A stretch of DNA of 53,278 nucleotides from Planctomycetota bacterium (GCA_026692845.1 JAPLNM010000050.1:1-53278); one strand, 5' to 3'; counted from the first letter of the stretch, positions 1 through 8,887 are shown. The notes: generated by a model from the letters alone, not told the origin. Translations and numbers: made by a program.

Positions 1-160
1 ATCCACTACGTTGCAGCAGCCGGATCTCTGCGGGAGATCCACTACGGTGCAGCAGCCGGATCTCTGCGGGAGATCCACTACGTTGCAGCAGCCGGATCTC
101 TGCGGGAGATCCACTACGTTGCAGCAGCCGGATCTCTGCGGGAGATCCACTACGTTGCAG
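1..160. repeat. 36-bp tandem hairpin array (about 4.4 copies)
   Basis: Four full 36-bp units start at 1, 37, 73 and 109, and a 16-bp partial unit ends at 160. The copies are almost identical; one T-to-G change is seen in the second. Each unit holds the inverted repeat GGATCTCTGCGGGAGATCC (7-bp stem, 5-nt loop), so the array would fold as a row of hairpins. It ends 7 bp before the stop codon of mutY, which runs towards it, and continues off the left edge, so total copy number is unknown. There are no spacers, so it is not a CRISPR. Confidence 0.95.
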
Positions 161-167
161 GGGTTGC

Positions 168-1334
168 TCAGGGCCGGTGTTTTTTGAGCCAGTCGGCTAC
201 TCTGCGAGCCGAGGAGCTCAGGGCCAGTTGATCGAGTTCGTCGGTCGTGTACCAATCGAGCTGCTCTTGGCTGAGTTGCTCTTGGGATGGTTCCAGTGCA
301 TTGTTTTTGTCTGGATTGGCGAGAGCGGATTTGTTGCTCGTCGTCAGCTTGCCATCGATTTGGGCAAGGTAGCATCGCAAGAGAATCCTGTAGCGAGTCA
401 CGCTGTGTTTTACCGAGACACATTCCTGGGCGATGCGAGGCCGCTTGGAGTAGAGATTGAGGAATGCGTCAGCGGCACGATCCAGAGCAAGTCCTTCGTT
501 TGGGATGTCGGTGCAATCGTAACGGGGGAAATCCCACAGACCGGCCCAGCGTTCGGATTTAAGTCGTCGTCTTAGGAGCCAGCGGCCTTTCGAGTCATGG
601 ATGAGCAATCCGACTTCTTTGAGTTCGGTGATTTGTTTTTTGGGTAGGGCTGCTGGGATCGTGTCGGTTTCGGAGTGCTGGTAGGCAAGGCAGTGCTTTT
701 GCAGGGGGCATTGGCCGCAAGAGGGCGACTTGGGCTTGCAGACCTGCGAGCCTATTTCCATAAGTGCTTGATTCAGTTGGCCGGTAGCAAGCGGCCAGGC
801 CAGGACGATCGCGTCGGCAAAATCCCAGAGTTGCTTTTGGGACGAAGAAGCGTTCAGGGGAGTTTTGCATCGGAGCAAGCGGGCGTAGAGTCGTTGCGTG
901 TTGGCTTCGACGATTCCGCATCGTTGGTCGTAGGCGAAGGAAGCCACCGCGTTTGCCGTGTAGCGACCGATACCGGGTAGTTGAGCGATCGCATCGCGGT
1001 CGAGCGGGAATGGACTTTGGCCTGACTCGACGACCTTGCAGGCCGCCGCGTGGAGTTGCCTAGCTCGGCGGTAGTAGCCCAGTCCGGCCCAAAGTTGGTA
1101 GACCTCATCGAGGTTTGCTGCTGCGAGGGATTGGATATCGGGGAATCGGATCAGGAAGCGTTCGTAGTAGGGGATAACCGTGGCGACTTGGGTTTGCTGG
1201 AGCATGCATTCGCTGATCCAGATTCGGTAGGGATCGCGGGTGTTTCTCCAGGGCAGATCGCGTCGGTATTTTGCGAACCAAGCCACGGCATGCTTGGCGA
1301 TTGCCTGCAACTGAGCTTGTTGTGGTTTGCGCAT
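168..1334 (-). CDS. mutY: A/G-specific adenine glycosylase MutY
   Basis: MutY removes adenine mispaired with 8-oxoguanine in base-excision repair. Seen: SECMLQQTQV with the catalytic Glu at about residue 42, the helix-hairpin-helix LPGIGRYTANAV at about 119-130, the four-Cys iron-sulfur loop CKPKSPSCGQCPLQKHC (Cys 199, 206, 209, 215), and a C-terminal NUDT1-like domain from about residue 240 (GLWDFPRYD) that in the family reads 8-oxoG. The length of 388 residues is normal. The ATG at 1334 is preferred to an upstream TTG. Oddity: the position of the second catalytic residue, normally Asp in a DGN-type motif, is Glu (VEANTQR, about residue 143). The PDZ-protein gene lies upstream on the same strand, and a 12-bp duplication sits between them. 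Confidence 0.93.
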   Translation of the reverse strand: MRKPQQAQLQAIAKHAVAWFAKYRRDLPWRNTRDPYRIWISECMLQQTQVATVIPYYERFLIRFPDIQSLAAANLDEVYQLWAGLGYYRRARQLHAAACKVVESGQSPFPLDRDAIAQLPGIGRYTANAVASFAYDQRCGIVEANTQRLYARLLRCKTPLNASSSQKQLWDFADAIVLAWPLATGQLNQALMEIGSQVCKPKSPSCGQCPLQKHCLAYQHSETDTIPAALPKKQITELKEVGLLIHDSKGRWLLRRRLKSERWAGLWDFPRYDCTDIPNEGLALDRAADAFLNLYSKRPRIAQECVSVKHSVTRYRILLRCYLAQIDGKLTTSNKSALANPDKNNALEPSQEQLSQEQLDWYTTDELDQLALSSSARRVADWLKKHRP

Positions 1335-1358
1335 GAGTCCTGCGGGCAAAGATCCTTG

Positions 1359-1382
1359 AGCCGGGTCGATAGCCGGGTCGAT
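1359..1382. repeat. 12-bp tandem duplication
   Basis: AGCCGGGTCGAT occurs twice in direct succession in the gap between the stop of the PDZ-protein gene and the mutY start. Confidence 0.85.
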
Positions 1383-1400
1383 CCGAGAGTTTCGGTTGGC

Positions 1401-2663
1401 CTAGGGGTTCATGTTCGAGGGTCGTTTACCGAGGGTCACGTCGACTTGGCGCGTTTCGTAGCCATCGAGTTGTTGGCGAAGGGTTCGTCCGGGATTTCGG
1501 TTTCTGTTTTCGGGATCTGGGTCGATCGGACGCATGGAAATGATGGGACGATCGTACTCGACGAGCACGGACTCACCGGCAGCGGACTTGGCGAGTTGTT
1601 TGCGAAGGTCTTCGAAGTTTTGGATCGGTACTCCGTTGATTTTTTTGAGTTTGTCGTACATACGGATACCGGCTTTGCTGGCGGGTCCCTCAGGGATCGA
1701 TTCTTGGATGACCAGGGAGCTCGGTTCGCAGGTGATACCCAGGAATCCACCACGACCGACGAAGACGTTTGCGGTTTCGATTTTTTCGATGAGCGATTCG
1801 GCCCCGGCCGCGGAGACTTCGGTACCGAACAATTGCAGATCGCCAAAGATGGGGACTTGGGCGAGGATATCGATCGCTTGGTCGTCGACTGGGGAGTAGA
1901 GGATTTCGATCAGATCCATATCGGGAGCTGAGATCAGGGGGCGAAGATCTTGGCTTTGGAGATTCGTTTCGATGATTTGAAGGCTGCGGAGTTGGGGCAT
2001 TTTGACGACATATTCGACCATTTGGCGCGTCACGAGGGTTCCTTCGAGTTTGACAAATTGGACATCGAAGAGCCAAGGGAGCATGGCCAAATCGTCTTGG
2101 GTTCCCAGGAAGCGATCGTCGATCACGAGGGCATTTTTGACATCTCGCAGTTGGGTCAAGACCGAGAGGTGTCGATCGGCCACGACGACACCGACGCGTT
2201 CGAGGCGATCGAGGGCTTGTTCCCGCATTTGGACCGAAACGCTTTCGAGGATTTTTTGAGCCAGGATCGCTTTTTGGGTCGTGCGTTCGGCGGCGATGCG
2301 ATTGAGGCTTTCGTAGGCCGTTTTACCTTGTTCGCTCAAGGCATCTTGGGAGACAAAACCTAGGAACTGGAGCAGGGCATCGGAGGACTTGGATTGGGGA
2401 GACTCAGCCAGTTCGATCAGTGACGGGAGGATCGAGGAGAGGTGTCGGCTGAGTTGTCGTTGGGCCACTTCGCGGACTGCGAATCGATCGTCATCGAGTT
2501 GTTCAACCCAGTTTTGGATCTGTTGGGAAGACGGTGGCTCGTTGGTTTGAGCGCAGGCCGGCAGGGGGCAAGCAAGGGTCATAGCTAGGAACACGGCCGC
2601 TGCGCAGGCGTGAGCATTGGAGATCAACCGGGCAAGACGGCGAGCGGTCTGAGCAATGAGCAT
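1401..2663 (-). CDS. Secreted PDZ-domain protein
   Basis: The protein of 420 residues begins with a signal peptide (hydrophobic AAAVFLAMTLA, cleavage expected after PACAQ), so it should act outside the cytoplasmic membrane. Residues about 40-130 are helical and HEAT-like (DRFAVREVAQRQLSRHL). About 205-295 resembles degenerate leucine-rich repeats, and about 300-385 is a PDZ domain (GFLGITCEP, GPASKAGIRMYDKLKKINGV). PDZ domains bind C-terminal peptides, but there is no protease domain here. The ATG at 2663 is chosen over a TTG 12 bp upstream. The function is unknown; a scaffold or sensor is possible. The same strand continues into mutY. Confidence 0.8.
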   Translation of the reverse strand: MLIAQTARRLARLISNAHACAAAVFLAMTLACPLPACAQTNEPPSSQQIQNWVEQLDDDRFAVREVAQRQLSRHLSSILPSLIELAESPQSKSSDALLQFLGFVSQDALSEQGKTAYESLNRIAAERTTQKAILAQKILESVSVQMREQALDRLERVGVVVADRHLSVLTQLRDVKNALVIDDRFLGTQDDLAMLPWLFDVQFVKLEGTLVTRQMVEYVVKMPQLRSLQIIETNLQSQDLRPLISAPDMDLIEILYSPVDDQAIDILAQVPIFGDLQLFGTEVSAAGAESLIEKIETANVFVGRGGFLGITCEPSSLVIQESIPEGPASKAGIRMYDKLKKINGVPIQNFEDLRKQLAKSAAGESVLVEYDRPIISMRPIDPDPENRNRNPGRTLRQQLDGYETRQVDVTLGKRPSNMNP

Positions 2664-2870
2664 AGGGATCGCCAAGGGATGTCAATGGATTTCGGCTTGG
2701 AAACGCCGTCCTGGAACGGTTCCCAGGAGTGGGGGTGTTTCGCGTGAGTGGGTTGATTCGCGGGAGTAGAGTGGTTCCGACGAACTGGGTCATTCTACCT
2801 TTGAAGGAACGCATTTCCTAGCCGACGGGCGATCAAAGCCGAGCAGCGCAAGCTGCCCGGTGAGTCCAGA

Positions 2871-2894
2871 AATAGGTTCTTCAATAGGTTCTTC
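2871..2894. repeat. 12-bp tandem duplication
   Basis: AATAGGTTCTTC is present twice head to tail. The second copy is also the left end of the dispersed repeat starting at 2883. The partner copy near 8.8 kb has this segment only once. Confidence 0.85.
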
Positions 2895-2967
2895 AGGAAT
2901 TTATGTGTCGGCGCGCCCTTCGGAAAGCGGTCCAAGCTCACCGCAAAGGCGCCAAGTTCGCCAAGTC
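2883..2967 (+). repeat. Dispersed intergenic repeat, copy A
   Basis: About 85 bp match, on the opposite strand, the segment at 8802-8880. Shared blocks in order are AATAGGTTCT, CAGGAATTT, TCGGCGCG, TCGGAAAGCG, ACCGCAA and AAGTTCGCCAAGT. Copy A has about 9 extra bases after ACCGC. No ORF is conserved, so this looks like a non-coding repeat family. Confidence 0.8.
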
Positions 2968-3131
2968 TAAGAACGAGGCAAGAAGCTGGTGGTTCGGGTC
3001 ACCGCGTTGCTAGAAAACTTCATCTGCCTTAGGTTGCAACGGTCGCAGGGCTGCGGGATGATAGGACGCTGGTTTGGGAACTCGACGATCGACGACTGTT
3101 ACACAGGCCAAGACTGGTGCAAGGGCTGATT

Positions 3132-4412
3132 ATGAAACGAATTTGCTGCGTGGTTTTTTTGTTCGCTAGCGTTTTGGTTGGTGGGAATGGTCCCGAGGCA
3201 TTGGGGTATTTTCCGCAGGAGCAAACGGGGGCTGTTGGAGAGCAAGCGGCGATCGATCCGGAGCGTCAGGCGCGTTGGTGGAAGGGGAACTTGCATACGC
3301 ATTCGTTGTGGAGTGACGGGAATGATTTCCCGGAGGTCATTTCGGATTGGTATCGCCAGCGGGGATATCATTTTTTGGCGATATCCGACCACAACGTCTT
3401 GCAGGAGGGGCAGAAGTGGATGGCGGTAGGAACGGTTCAGCAGCGCAGTCACGGCCAGGGAATGGAGCGGTACCTTGAGCGTTTTGGGAAGTCTTGGGTT
3501 GAGACCCGTGGCGAGCCTGGTACGGAGAAGTACCAGGTGCGGCTCAAGCCGCTGGACGAATACCGCTACCTATTGGAACGCAACGATCATTTCATTTTGA
3601 TTCCTGCCGAGGAGATCACCGACAGTGCCGAGGGTCATCCGGTCCACATGAATGCGACGAACCTTGACGAAGTGATCAAGCCGCTTGGGGGCAAGACGGT
3701 CCGCGAGGCGATGGAGAACAATCTCCGAGCGGTGCTTGAGATTGAGAAAGCGAAAGGTCGCCAGATACTACCTCACTTGAATCATCCGAATTTCAAGTAC
3801 GGGATTACCTTTGAGGATCTTGCGGCGGTGATGTCCGAGCGATTCTTTGAGGTCTACAATGGGCATCCTGGGGTCAATCATTTGGGCGATGCGAACAACC
3901 CTGGAGTCGAGCGCATGTGGGACTTAGCAAATCATTTGCGAGTCAACAAGCTCGGTGGGACGCTACTCTATGGGGTTGGGACCGATGACAGCCATGAGTA
4001 TTTTGGCAAAGAGGGGAGTCGCCCTGGTCGAGGGTGGGTCATGGTCCGTTCGAAGTTCCTGACGCCTGAGCATTTGATCCGAGCGATGAAGGCTGGGGAT
4101 TTTTATGCTTCGAGTGGAGCGACGCTCAAAGACGTGCGATGGCAGGCCGACGGCGGAACACTTTCAGTGGAGATCGACGCCCAGGAGGGTGTGACGTATA
4201 CGACCGAGTATTTGGTCACGGATGTCGATGCAAAGCCCGAGGATATCGGTCGCTTGGGGTTAGCGACCCAGGAGCTCCGCAGTTCGTATTCGTTGAAGAA
4301 GGGCGAATCGATCGTCAGGGCCGTCGTCACATCGAGTCTGGCTCCAGCCGATGCGGTTTGGAGCACGCAGAAGCAGCAGGCATGGACGCAGCCGTTTAGG
4401 GCAGTTCCATGA
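3132..4412 (+). CDS. Exported PHP-domain metal-dependent phosphoesterase
   Basis: A protein of 426 residues with an N-terminal signal peptide (MKRICCVVFLFASVLVGG), so probably periplasmic. PHP (polymerase and histidinol phosphatase) metal-binding motifs are visible in order: GNLHTHSLWSDG (HxH), AISDHN, PAEEITDSAEGHPVHMN, LPHLNHPNF and GVGTDDSHEY. These His, Asp and Glu residues would bind two or three metal ions, and the family usually cleaves phosphoesters. The substrate cannot be read from the sequence. The C-terminal third is beta-rich and has no motif I recognise. The ATG at 3132 gives a clean signal peptide; a GTG at 3117 is also in frame. The gene converges on rpoD with a gap of only 16 bp. 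Confidence 0.85.
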   Translation: MKRICCVVFLFASVLVGGNGPEALGYFPQEQTGAVGEQAAIDPERQARWWKGNLHTHSLWSDGNDFPEVISDWYRQRGYHFLAISDHNVLQEGQKWMAVGTVQQRSHGQGMERYLERFGKSWVETRGEPGTEKYQVRLKPLDEYRYLLERNDHFILIPAEEITDSAEGHPVHMNATNLDEVIKPLGGKTVREAMENNLRAVLEIEKAKGRQILPHLNHPNFKYGITFEDLAAVMSERFFEVYNGHPGVNHLGDANNPGVERMWDLANHLRVNKLGGTLLYGVGTDDSHEYFGKEGSRPGRGWVMVRSKFLTPEHLIRAMKAGDFYASSGATLKDVRWQADGGTLSVEIDAQEGVTYTTEYLVTDVDAKPEDIGRLGLATQELRSSYSLKKGESIVRAVVTSSLAPADAVWSTQKQQAWTQPFRAVP

Positions 4413-4428
4413 GGGTTAGTCCGGTAGT

Positions 4429-6096
4429 TCAGTTATCGCCTAGTAGGGGGTCGAAGACTTCGGGAAGTTCGGCGCCATCGACAAAGCTCACCAGGGATTT
4501 GCTTCGGTGCGGGTGTTGAAGTTTTTTGACAGCTTTGCTTTCGATTTGTCGGACGCGTTCGCGGGTGACTTGGAAGATCTTGCCGACTTCTTCGAGGGTA
4601 TAGGCGTATCCGTCTTCGAGTCCGTAGCGGAGTTTTAGGATTTCGCGTTCGCGGTAATTGAGCGTCAGCATCGCTTCGTGGATCTGCAGTTTGAGGGTGG
4701 TTTGGTGGGTCTCGTAGAGCGGATCGTTGTCGCGGTAGTCTTCGACGAATTCGCCGAAGAAGCTATCGTCGTGGTCACCGACGGGTTGGTCGAGCGAGAG
4801 GGGTTGGCGGGCCATTTTGATGACGACTTGGGCGTCTTCGATCGACATGCCGGCTCGTTTGGCGGTTTCTTCGATCGAGGGAGCACGACCGAGTTCTTGG
4901 TACAGATCGCGGGTGATCTGCCGAACCTTGCTCATCGTATCGATCATGTGGACCGGTACGCGGATCGTGCGGCTTTGATCAGCGATCGCACGGGTGATGG
5001 CTTGTCGGATCCACCAGGTCGCGTAGGTGGAGAATTTGAAGCCTCGGGCATGTTCGAATTTATCGACTGCGCGCATCAGGCCCGTGTTGCCTTCTTGGAT
5101 CAGGTCCAGGAAGCTCAAACCGCGGTTGCGATACTTTTTGGCGATGGAGACGACCAAACGGAGGTTCCCGGCCGAGAGATCGCGTTTGGCAGCATCGTAG
5201 TGAAAACGGTAATTGGTCACCCGTCGGACACGGCGGTCCAGGGTGGCGGGGGTTTCGTAAGTGATTCGCATCAGGTAGCGAAGTTCTTTGAGCATTTCTG
5301 GCAGGGTGGTGCCCTCGACAAACCCGGATTTTTGGGCTTCGGCAATCCTTGTTTTCAGGGTCGCCATTTGATGTTCGATGGAAGTAAGTTTTTGGAACAT
5401 CGGTTCGAGGCGATTGGTTCTGAGGTTCATTTCCTCGATCAGGCGGACGGCTTTGTTGCGTCGGACGATCAGGCGACGCCAAGCAGCTCGACGTTCGGAG
5501 ATTGCCGACCGGCGGCAGATGGCCGTATGGAAGTCCGCGTAGTTGCGTTGCAGAAGATGGCGGAGCGTTTTGATGTTCGGACCGATCCTGCGCATGATCG
5601 CAATTTTTTCCGAGGCATTCGTCACACTCACTTCGATGGTTCGGTCAAGCCGCAGGCGTCCATCGCGAACTTGTTCGAGAAGTTTCGTAGCTCCTTGGAG
5701 CATGAAGTCGGTTGCGAGCATCCAATTGCGGTAATGGAATCGGGTTTGTTCGATGTGTCGGGCCGCCATGACTTCCTCTTGGCGGGTCAACAAGGGGATT
5801 TGGCCCATCTGCATCAAGTACATGCGTACAGGATCCTCGGTAGCATCGACGAAACCTTCTTCCTCGGCGAAGAAGTCTTCGGATTCCTCGTCGGCTAGGT
5901 CATCGTCGCTCAGAGCCCCTGGGGTGCTGATCGTTTCGGTTTCATCGATATCGAATTCGATTCCTCCTGGGAGGATACCGCTAGGGAGAATCCCGTTGGG
6001 AATCGCATCGATCATGTCGCGATCTTCTTCGAAGTAGGCTTCCTCGGAGGCGTTGGATCGGTCGTTGGAATTTCGACGGTTGGCTCGTTTTGGCAT
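4429..6096 (-). CDS. rpoD: Primary-type RNA polymerase sigma-70 factor (RpoD/SigA)
   Basis: A 555-residue sigma factor directing RNA polymerase to promoters. Region 1.2 is near 87-99 ([11 protein letters not shown]), region 2 at about 309-380 ([43 protein letters not shown]), region 3 at about 385-460, and region 4 near the end, with [19 protein letters not shown] as the -35 recognition helix. The N-terminus (1-80) is acidic and carries a 5-residue duplication ([11 protein letters not shown]). About 160 residues between regions 1.2 and 2 form a non-conserved insert, as in group 1 factors. Planctomycetes often carry several RpoD-like factors, so this may not be the only one. It has a long 5' gap and no gene in tandem. 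Confidence 0.92.
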   Translation of the reverse strand: MPKRANRRNSNDRSNASEEAYFEEDRDMIDAIPNGILPSGILPGGIEFDIDETETISTPGALSDDDLADEESEDFFAEEEGFVDATEDPVRMYLMQMGQIPLLTRQEEVMAARHIEQTRFHYRNWMLATDFMLQGATKLLEQVRDGRLRLDRTIEVSVTNASEKIAIMRRIGPNIKTLRHLLQRNYADFHTAICRRSAISERRAAWRRLIVRRNKAVRLIEEMNLRTNRLEPMFQKLTSIEHQMATLKTRIAEAQKSGFVEGTTLPEMLKELRYLMRITYETPATLDRRVRRVTNYRFHYDAAKRDLSAGNLRLVVSIAKKYRNRGLSFLDLIQEGNTGLMRAVDKFEHARGFKFSTYATWWIRQAITRAIADQSRTIRVPVHMIDTMSKVRQITRDLYQELGRAPSIEETAKRAGMSIEDAQVVIKMARQPLSLDQPVGDHDDSFFGEFVEDYRDNDPLYETHQTTLKLQIHEAMLTLNYREREILKLRYGLEDGYAYTLEEVGKIFQVTRERVRQIESKAVKKLQHPHRSKSLVSFVDGAELPEVFDPLLGDN

Positions 6097-6499
6097 AAGA
6101 AGGGCTACTAAAACAGTCTCGTAGTTGCGGATCGACGATGGGCGCGCCTAGACAAAAGGGCTAGGGGCCTTTTGGTGGGATTGGCGGTAGTAGGAAGCTA
6201 GAAGAGCGACCGGCGTGCCATCACGGGCATTGTTCGCTGATTGGGGGGTAGAATCAACGGTTTTCGCAGAGAAAACGCTCTAAAAACCTTTGCAAGGAGG
6301 TTATTGCGTTGAGGACTGGGTGTGGAAAACTGTTCGGGATGGTTGAAAAATCCCACATGCGGTGAGTTTTTGCAACGCGCAAAGGTTGCGTTTGAGCAAC
6401 GCGTCGGGTCAATTCGCATTGACCCCCTACGGGGCATTCTCGATACTTCCGACAGCGTATTGAATCTGATTTCGCCTCTGCGCATTTGGACAACGGCCG
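6097..6499. other. Intergenic region between divergent rpoD and proA
   Basis: This 403-bp region must hold promoters for both rpoD and proA. I see no convincing gene. Notable structures are an imperfect hairpin around 6153-6177 (AAAAGG paired with CCTTTT), a cluster of GCAACGC/GTTGC half-sites at about 6371-6402, and the inverted repeat at 6406-6425. Confidence 0.6.
6406..6425. promoter_or_regulatory. Inverted repeat upstream of proA
   Basis: GGGTCAA (6406-6412) and TTGACCC (6419-6425) form a perfect 7-bp inverted repeat with a 6-nt centre, about 75 bp before the proA start. It could be an operator or an mRNA hairpin. No U-run follows, so it is not a typical terminator. A regulatory role is inference. 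Confidence 0.35.
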
Positions 6500-7765
6500 A
6501 TGGATGATCAACTGCCTCGGGAGTGCCTGGAATTGGCTGAGCGAGCCCAGGGGGCTGCCTTGGAGCTTCAAGGAATTTCGACGGACGTCAAGAACCGTTG
6601 GCTTTTGCATGCAGCCGAGGGGCTCGAGAGGGCTCAGGAGGAGATTCTTCGGGCCAATGCGCGGGACTTGGAACAGGCCCTCGGGTATGGACTTTTGGAA
6701 TCGGCCATCGACCGACTGCGGCTGGATCCGAAGCGCTTGGGTGGGATTGCACAGGGACTGCGAGCCGTGGCCGCTTTGCCCGATCCGGTCGGAGAGTGTA
6801 TTGGGGGTTCGGTCCGTCCAAACGGGTTAACGATTCAGAAGGTGCGAGTGCCGATCGGGGTGATTTTTTTCATTTACGAATCCCGGCCGAATGTGACGGC
6901 AGACGCCGCGGCCATCGCGATCAAAAGTGGCAATGCGATTTTGCTTCGAGGAGGCAAAGAGGCCTACTTTACCTCCCGGGCAATTGTCGAGGTCTTGAGA
7001 GAATCTGCTTGCTGGGCTCGATTGCCAAGCGATGCGTTGCAGATGGTTCCGATGCTCGATCGCCGAGCCGTCGGCGAGTTGTTGAAGCTTTCCAAGCAGA
7101 TCGATTTGGTCATACCGCGAGGCGGAGAGTCGCTTGTGCGGCGGGTGAGTGCTGAGGCGACCATGCCGGTGCTCAAGCATTTCGATGGGAATTGCCACGT
7201 GTATGTCGATTGCCATGCGGATTTGGAGCAAGCCCGTCGGGTGGTAGTCAATTCCAAGACCCAGCGGATGGGAGTGTGCAATGCTGCAGAATCGTTGTTG
7301 GTGCATCGGGGAGTTGCGCGGGAGTTTCTACCGAAGCTTGCACAGGATTTCCATCCCTTTGGCATCGAGCTTCGAGGAGACGGCTTGGCGATGGAGATCC
7401 TTCCGGGGATTGAGCCAGCGAGCCAGGAGGATTGGGCCCGGGAATATCTCGGACCGATCATGAGCATCAAGATCGTATCGGACCTGGACGAAGCGATCGC
7501 GCATATCAATCGTTATGGTTCGAAGCATACCGACGCGATTATGACCAAGGATATCCAGACGGCCCGACGGTTTACCAACCGGGTCGATTCGGCGGTGGTG
7601 ATGGTCAACGCTTCGACACGATTCAACGATGGCGGACAGTTTGGTTTAGGTGCTGAAATCGGCATCAGCACCGACAAGCTTCATGCAAGGGGTCCATGTG
7701 GACTGACCGAACTGACGACTTACAAGTACGTGGTTTACGGGGATGGGCAGTTGCGAGAAGGCTGA
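6500..7765 (+). CDS. proA: Gamma-glutamyl phosphate reductase ProA
   Basis: ProA reduces L-glutamyl 5-phosphate with NADPH to glutamate semialdehyde, the second step of proline synthesis, in the cytoplasm. The 421-residue protein shows family motifs: VPIGVIFFIYESRPNVT, SGNAILLRGGKEA, IDLVIPRGGESLV, the catalytic cysteine in RMGVCNAAESLLVH (Cys260), and FGLGAEIGISTDKLHARGP near the C-terminus. Length is typical. The proB kinase partner is not in this window. A FliM-like gene starts 37 bp downstream on the same strand and may be cotranscribed. Confidence 0.97.
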   Translation: MDDQLPRECLELAERAQGAALELQGISTDVKNRWLLHAAEGLERAQEEILRANARDLEQALGYGLLESAIDRLRLDPKRLGGIAQGLRAVAALPDPVGECIGGSVRPNGLTIQKVRVPIGVIFFIYESRPNVTADAAAIAIKSGNAILLRGGKEAYFTSRAIVEVLRESACWARLPSDALQMVPMLDRRAVGELLKLSKQIDLVIPRGGESLVRRVSAEATMPVLKHFDGNCHVYVDCHADLEQARRVVVNSKTQRMGVCNAAESLLVHRGVAREFLPKLAQDFHPFGIELRGDGLAMEILPGIEPASQEDWAREYLGPIMSIKIVSDLDEAIAHINRYGSKHTDAIMTKDIQTARRFTNRVDSAVVMVNASTRFNDGGQFGLGAEIGISTDKLHARGPCGLTELTTYKYVVYGDGQLREG

Positions 7766-7802
7766 TTCGCATCGCAAACACATAACAGACAAGGATGTTG
7801 TC

Positions 7803-8678
7803 ATGTCGTCAAAGAATCTCGAACGTTGGTTTCCAAGATTGCAAGGACCGATCGATTCGATCTTCCAGCAATGGGGAACGTTGGCATCGCAGAGGGTATC
7901 GGAGCGTCTGGGCCGTGCGGTTGAGTTTACCGTGAAGAGTGCATCGATCGCATCGGAGGAGTCTGGAGCTGCGTTGGAATCCGACTGCGAGTGCCGTCTG
8001 AAGGTCGATGGCATGGAGGATCCTTGGTCGCTTCGGATCGACATGCCGAGTATCTATCGGATGATCGATGGTTTGTTGGGTTCCTCGGCAAGTGAGCCCG
8101 ATGGGGTCCGAGGGCCGTTGCGCCAGATCGATTGGCGCGTGGCGAAATTGGTGTTCGGGGATCTGGTAACGCCTTGTATAAGGTTATGGTTTGGCGATGT
8201 TTCGGTGGATCGGGATCGAGCCGTGGAGATATCGCGAGCGAAGCTGCTTGGAGCTCCCAGGGTCGTTGGCATTGCGACGGCACGCGTGCGGGTTGATTTC
8301 CAAGTACGGATGTCGGGTTTAGGCGCGGTAGGTGAAAAGAACATCGGCCAGGTCGATAGCCAGGTCGATGGCCAGTATGTAGGTCAAGGGGCTTGGTGGA
8401 TCCCTGAGTCCTTGTTGGTCGATCAGTTGGGAAGGTTGTTATTTCAAGGGATGTTGGCAGCAGACTTGTCGGTGGTGCTCGCCAAATCGCGGATCTCGTG
8501 TGCGGAGTTGGCAGAGCTTGAGGTTGGCGACATCATTTCGACCGAGCAGATGGCAAGTAGTTTGGTAGATATTGAGAGTTTAGGTGGCTTGCTGTATCGA
8601 GCAGCGCCTGGGGTTTTTCGCGGTCGCCGGGCGGTTCGTTTGGTGGGCGTGCAACCGGAGCGATCGCAGGTTGCTTAG
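7803..8678 (+). CDS. FliM/SpoA-family flagellar motor switch-like protein
   Basis: The 291-residue protein ends in a recognisable SpoA (FliM/FliN) domain at about 215-285: DLSVVLAKSRISCAELAELE, GDIIST, GGLLYRAAPGVFRGRRAVRL. The N-terminal part has FliM-like features (RLGRAVEFTV, SIYRMIDGLLG), consistent with the CheY-phosphate-responsive switch protein of the flagellar C-ring. A Gln/Val/Asp-rich stretch (QVDSQVDGQYVGQ) lies just before the SpoA domain. ATG 7803 is chosen because AAGGA lies about 8 bp upstream; in-frame upstream codons overlap proA. No other flagellar gene is nearby, so the assignment rests on the domain alone. A type III secretion C-ring protein is the alternative. Confidence 0.68.
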   Translation: MSSKNLERWFPRLQGPIDSIFQQWGTLASQRVSERLGRAVEFTVKSASIASEESGAALESDCECRLKVDGMEDPWSLRIDMPSIYRMIDGLLGSSASEPDGVRGPLRQIDWRVAKLVFGDLVTPCIRLWFGDVSVDRDRAVEISRAKLLGAPRVVGIATARVRVDFQVRMSGLGAVGEKNIGQVDSQVDGQYVGQGAWWIPESLLVDQLGRLLFQGMLAADLSVVLAKSRISCAELAELEVGDIISTEQMASSLVDIESLGGLLYRAAPGVFRGRRAVRLVGVQPERSQVA

Positions 8679-8801
8679 GGCCCCTGGCGTAGGCCTCTGG
8701 AGGATGGTTGGGGATCAGAATGTCTGACCAAGCGCCAAGCTTGCATAGCTCGACGCAATGCGGTGTTGAACCGGAGCCTTTTTTCGCTTTCTGTAACTCT
8801 T

Positions 8802-8880
8802 CAACTTGGCGAACTTGCGGTCAGTTCGGGACGCTTTCCGACAGCCGCGCCGATACAGAAATTCCTGGAGAACCTATTTT
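8802..8880 (-). repeat. Dispersed intergenic repeat, copy B
   Basis: Read on the minus strand this matches copy A at 2883-2967 block for block but is about 9 bp shorter after ACCGC. The copies are inverted relative to each other and about 5.9 kb apart. Confidence 0.8.
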
Positions 8881-8887
8881 TGGACTC

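Larger units (their letters stand above)
2664..3131. other. Intergenic region between divergent genes
   Basis: This 468-bp gap separates the divergently transcribed PDZ-protein and PHP-protein genes, so promoters for both must lie here. I see no convincing coding sequence. It carries a 12-bp duplication (2871-2894) and one copy of a dispersed repeat. Confidence 0.7.

Noticed and set aside
1-160. Possible CRISPR array (36-bp repeats)
   Set aside because: Units are contiguous with no spacers, and no cas genes are present.
1050-1931. Long plus-strand open frame opposite mutY and the PDZ-protein gene
   Set aside because: It lies antisense to two well-supported genes and has no recognisable protein features.
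4678-5898. 406-codon plus-strand open frame opposite rpoD
   Set aside because: It is antisense to a highly conserved sigma factor, with no family features of its own.
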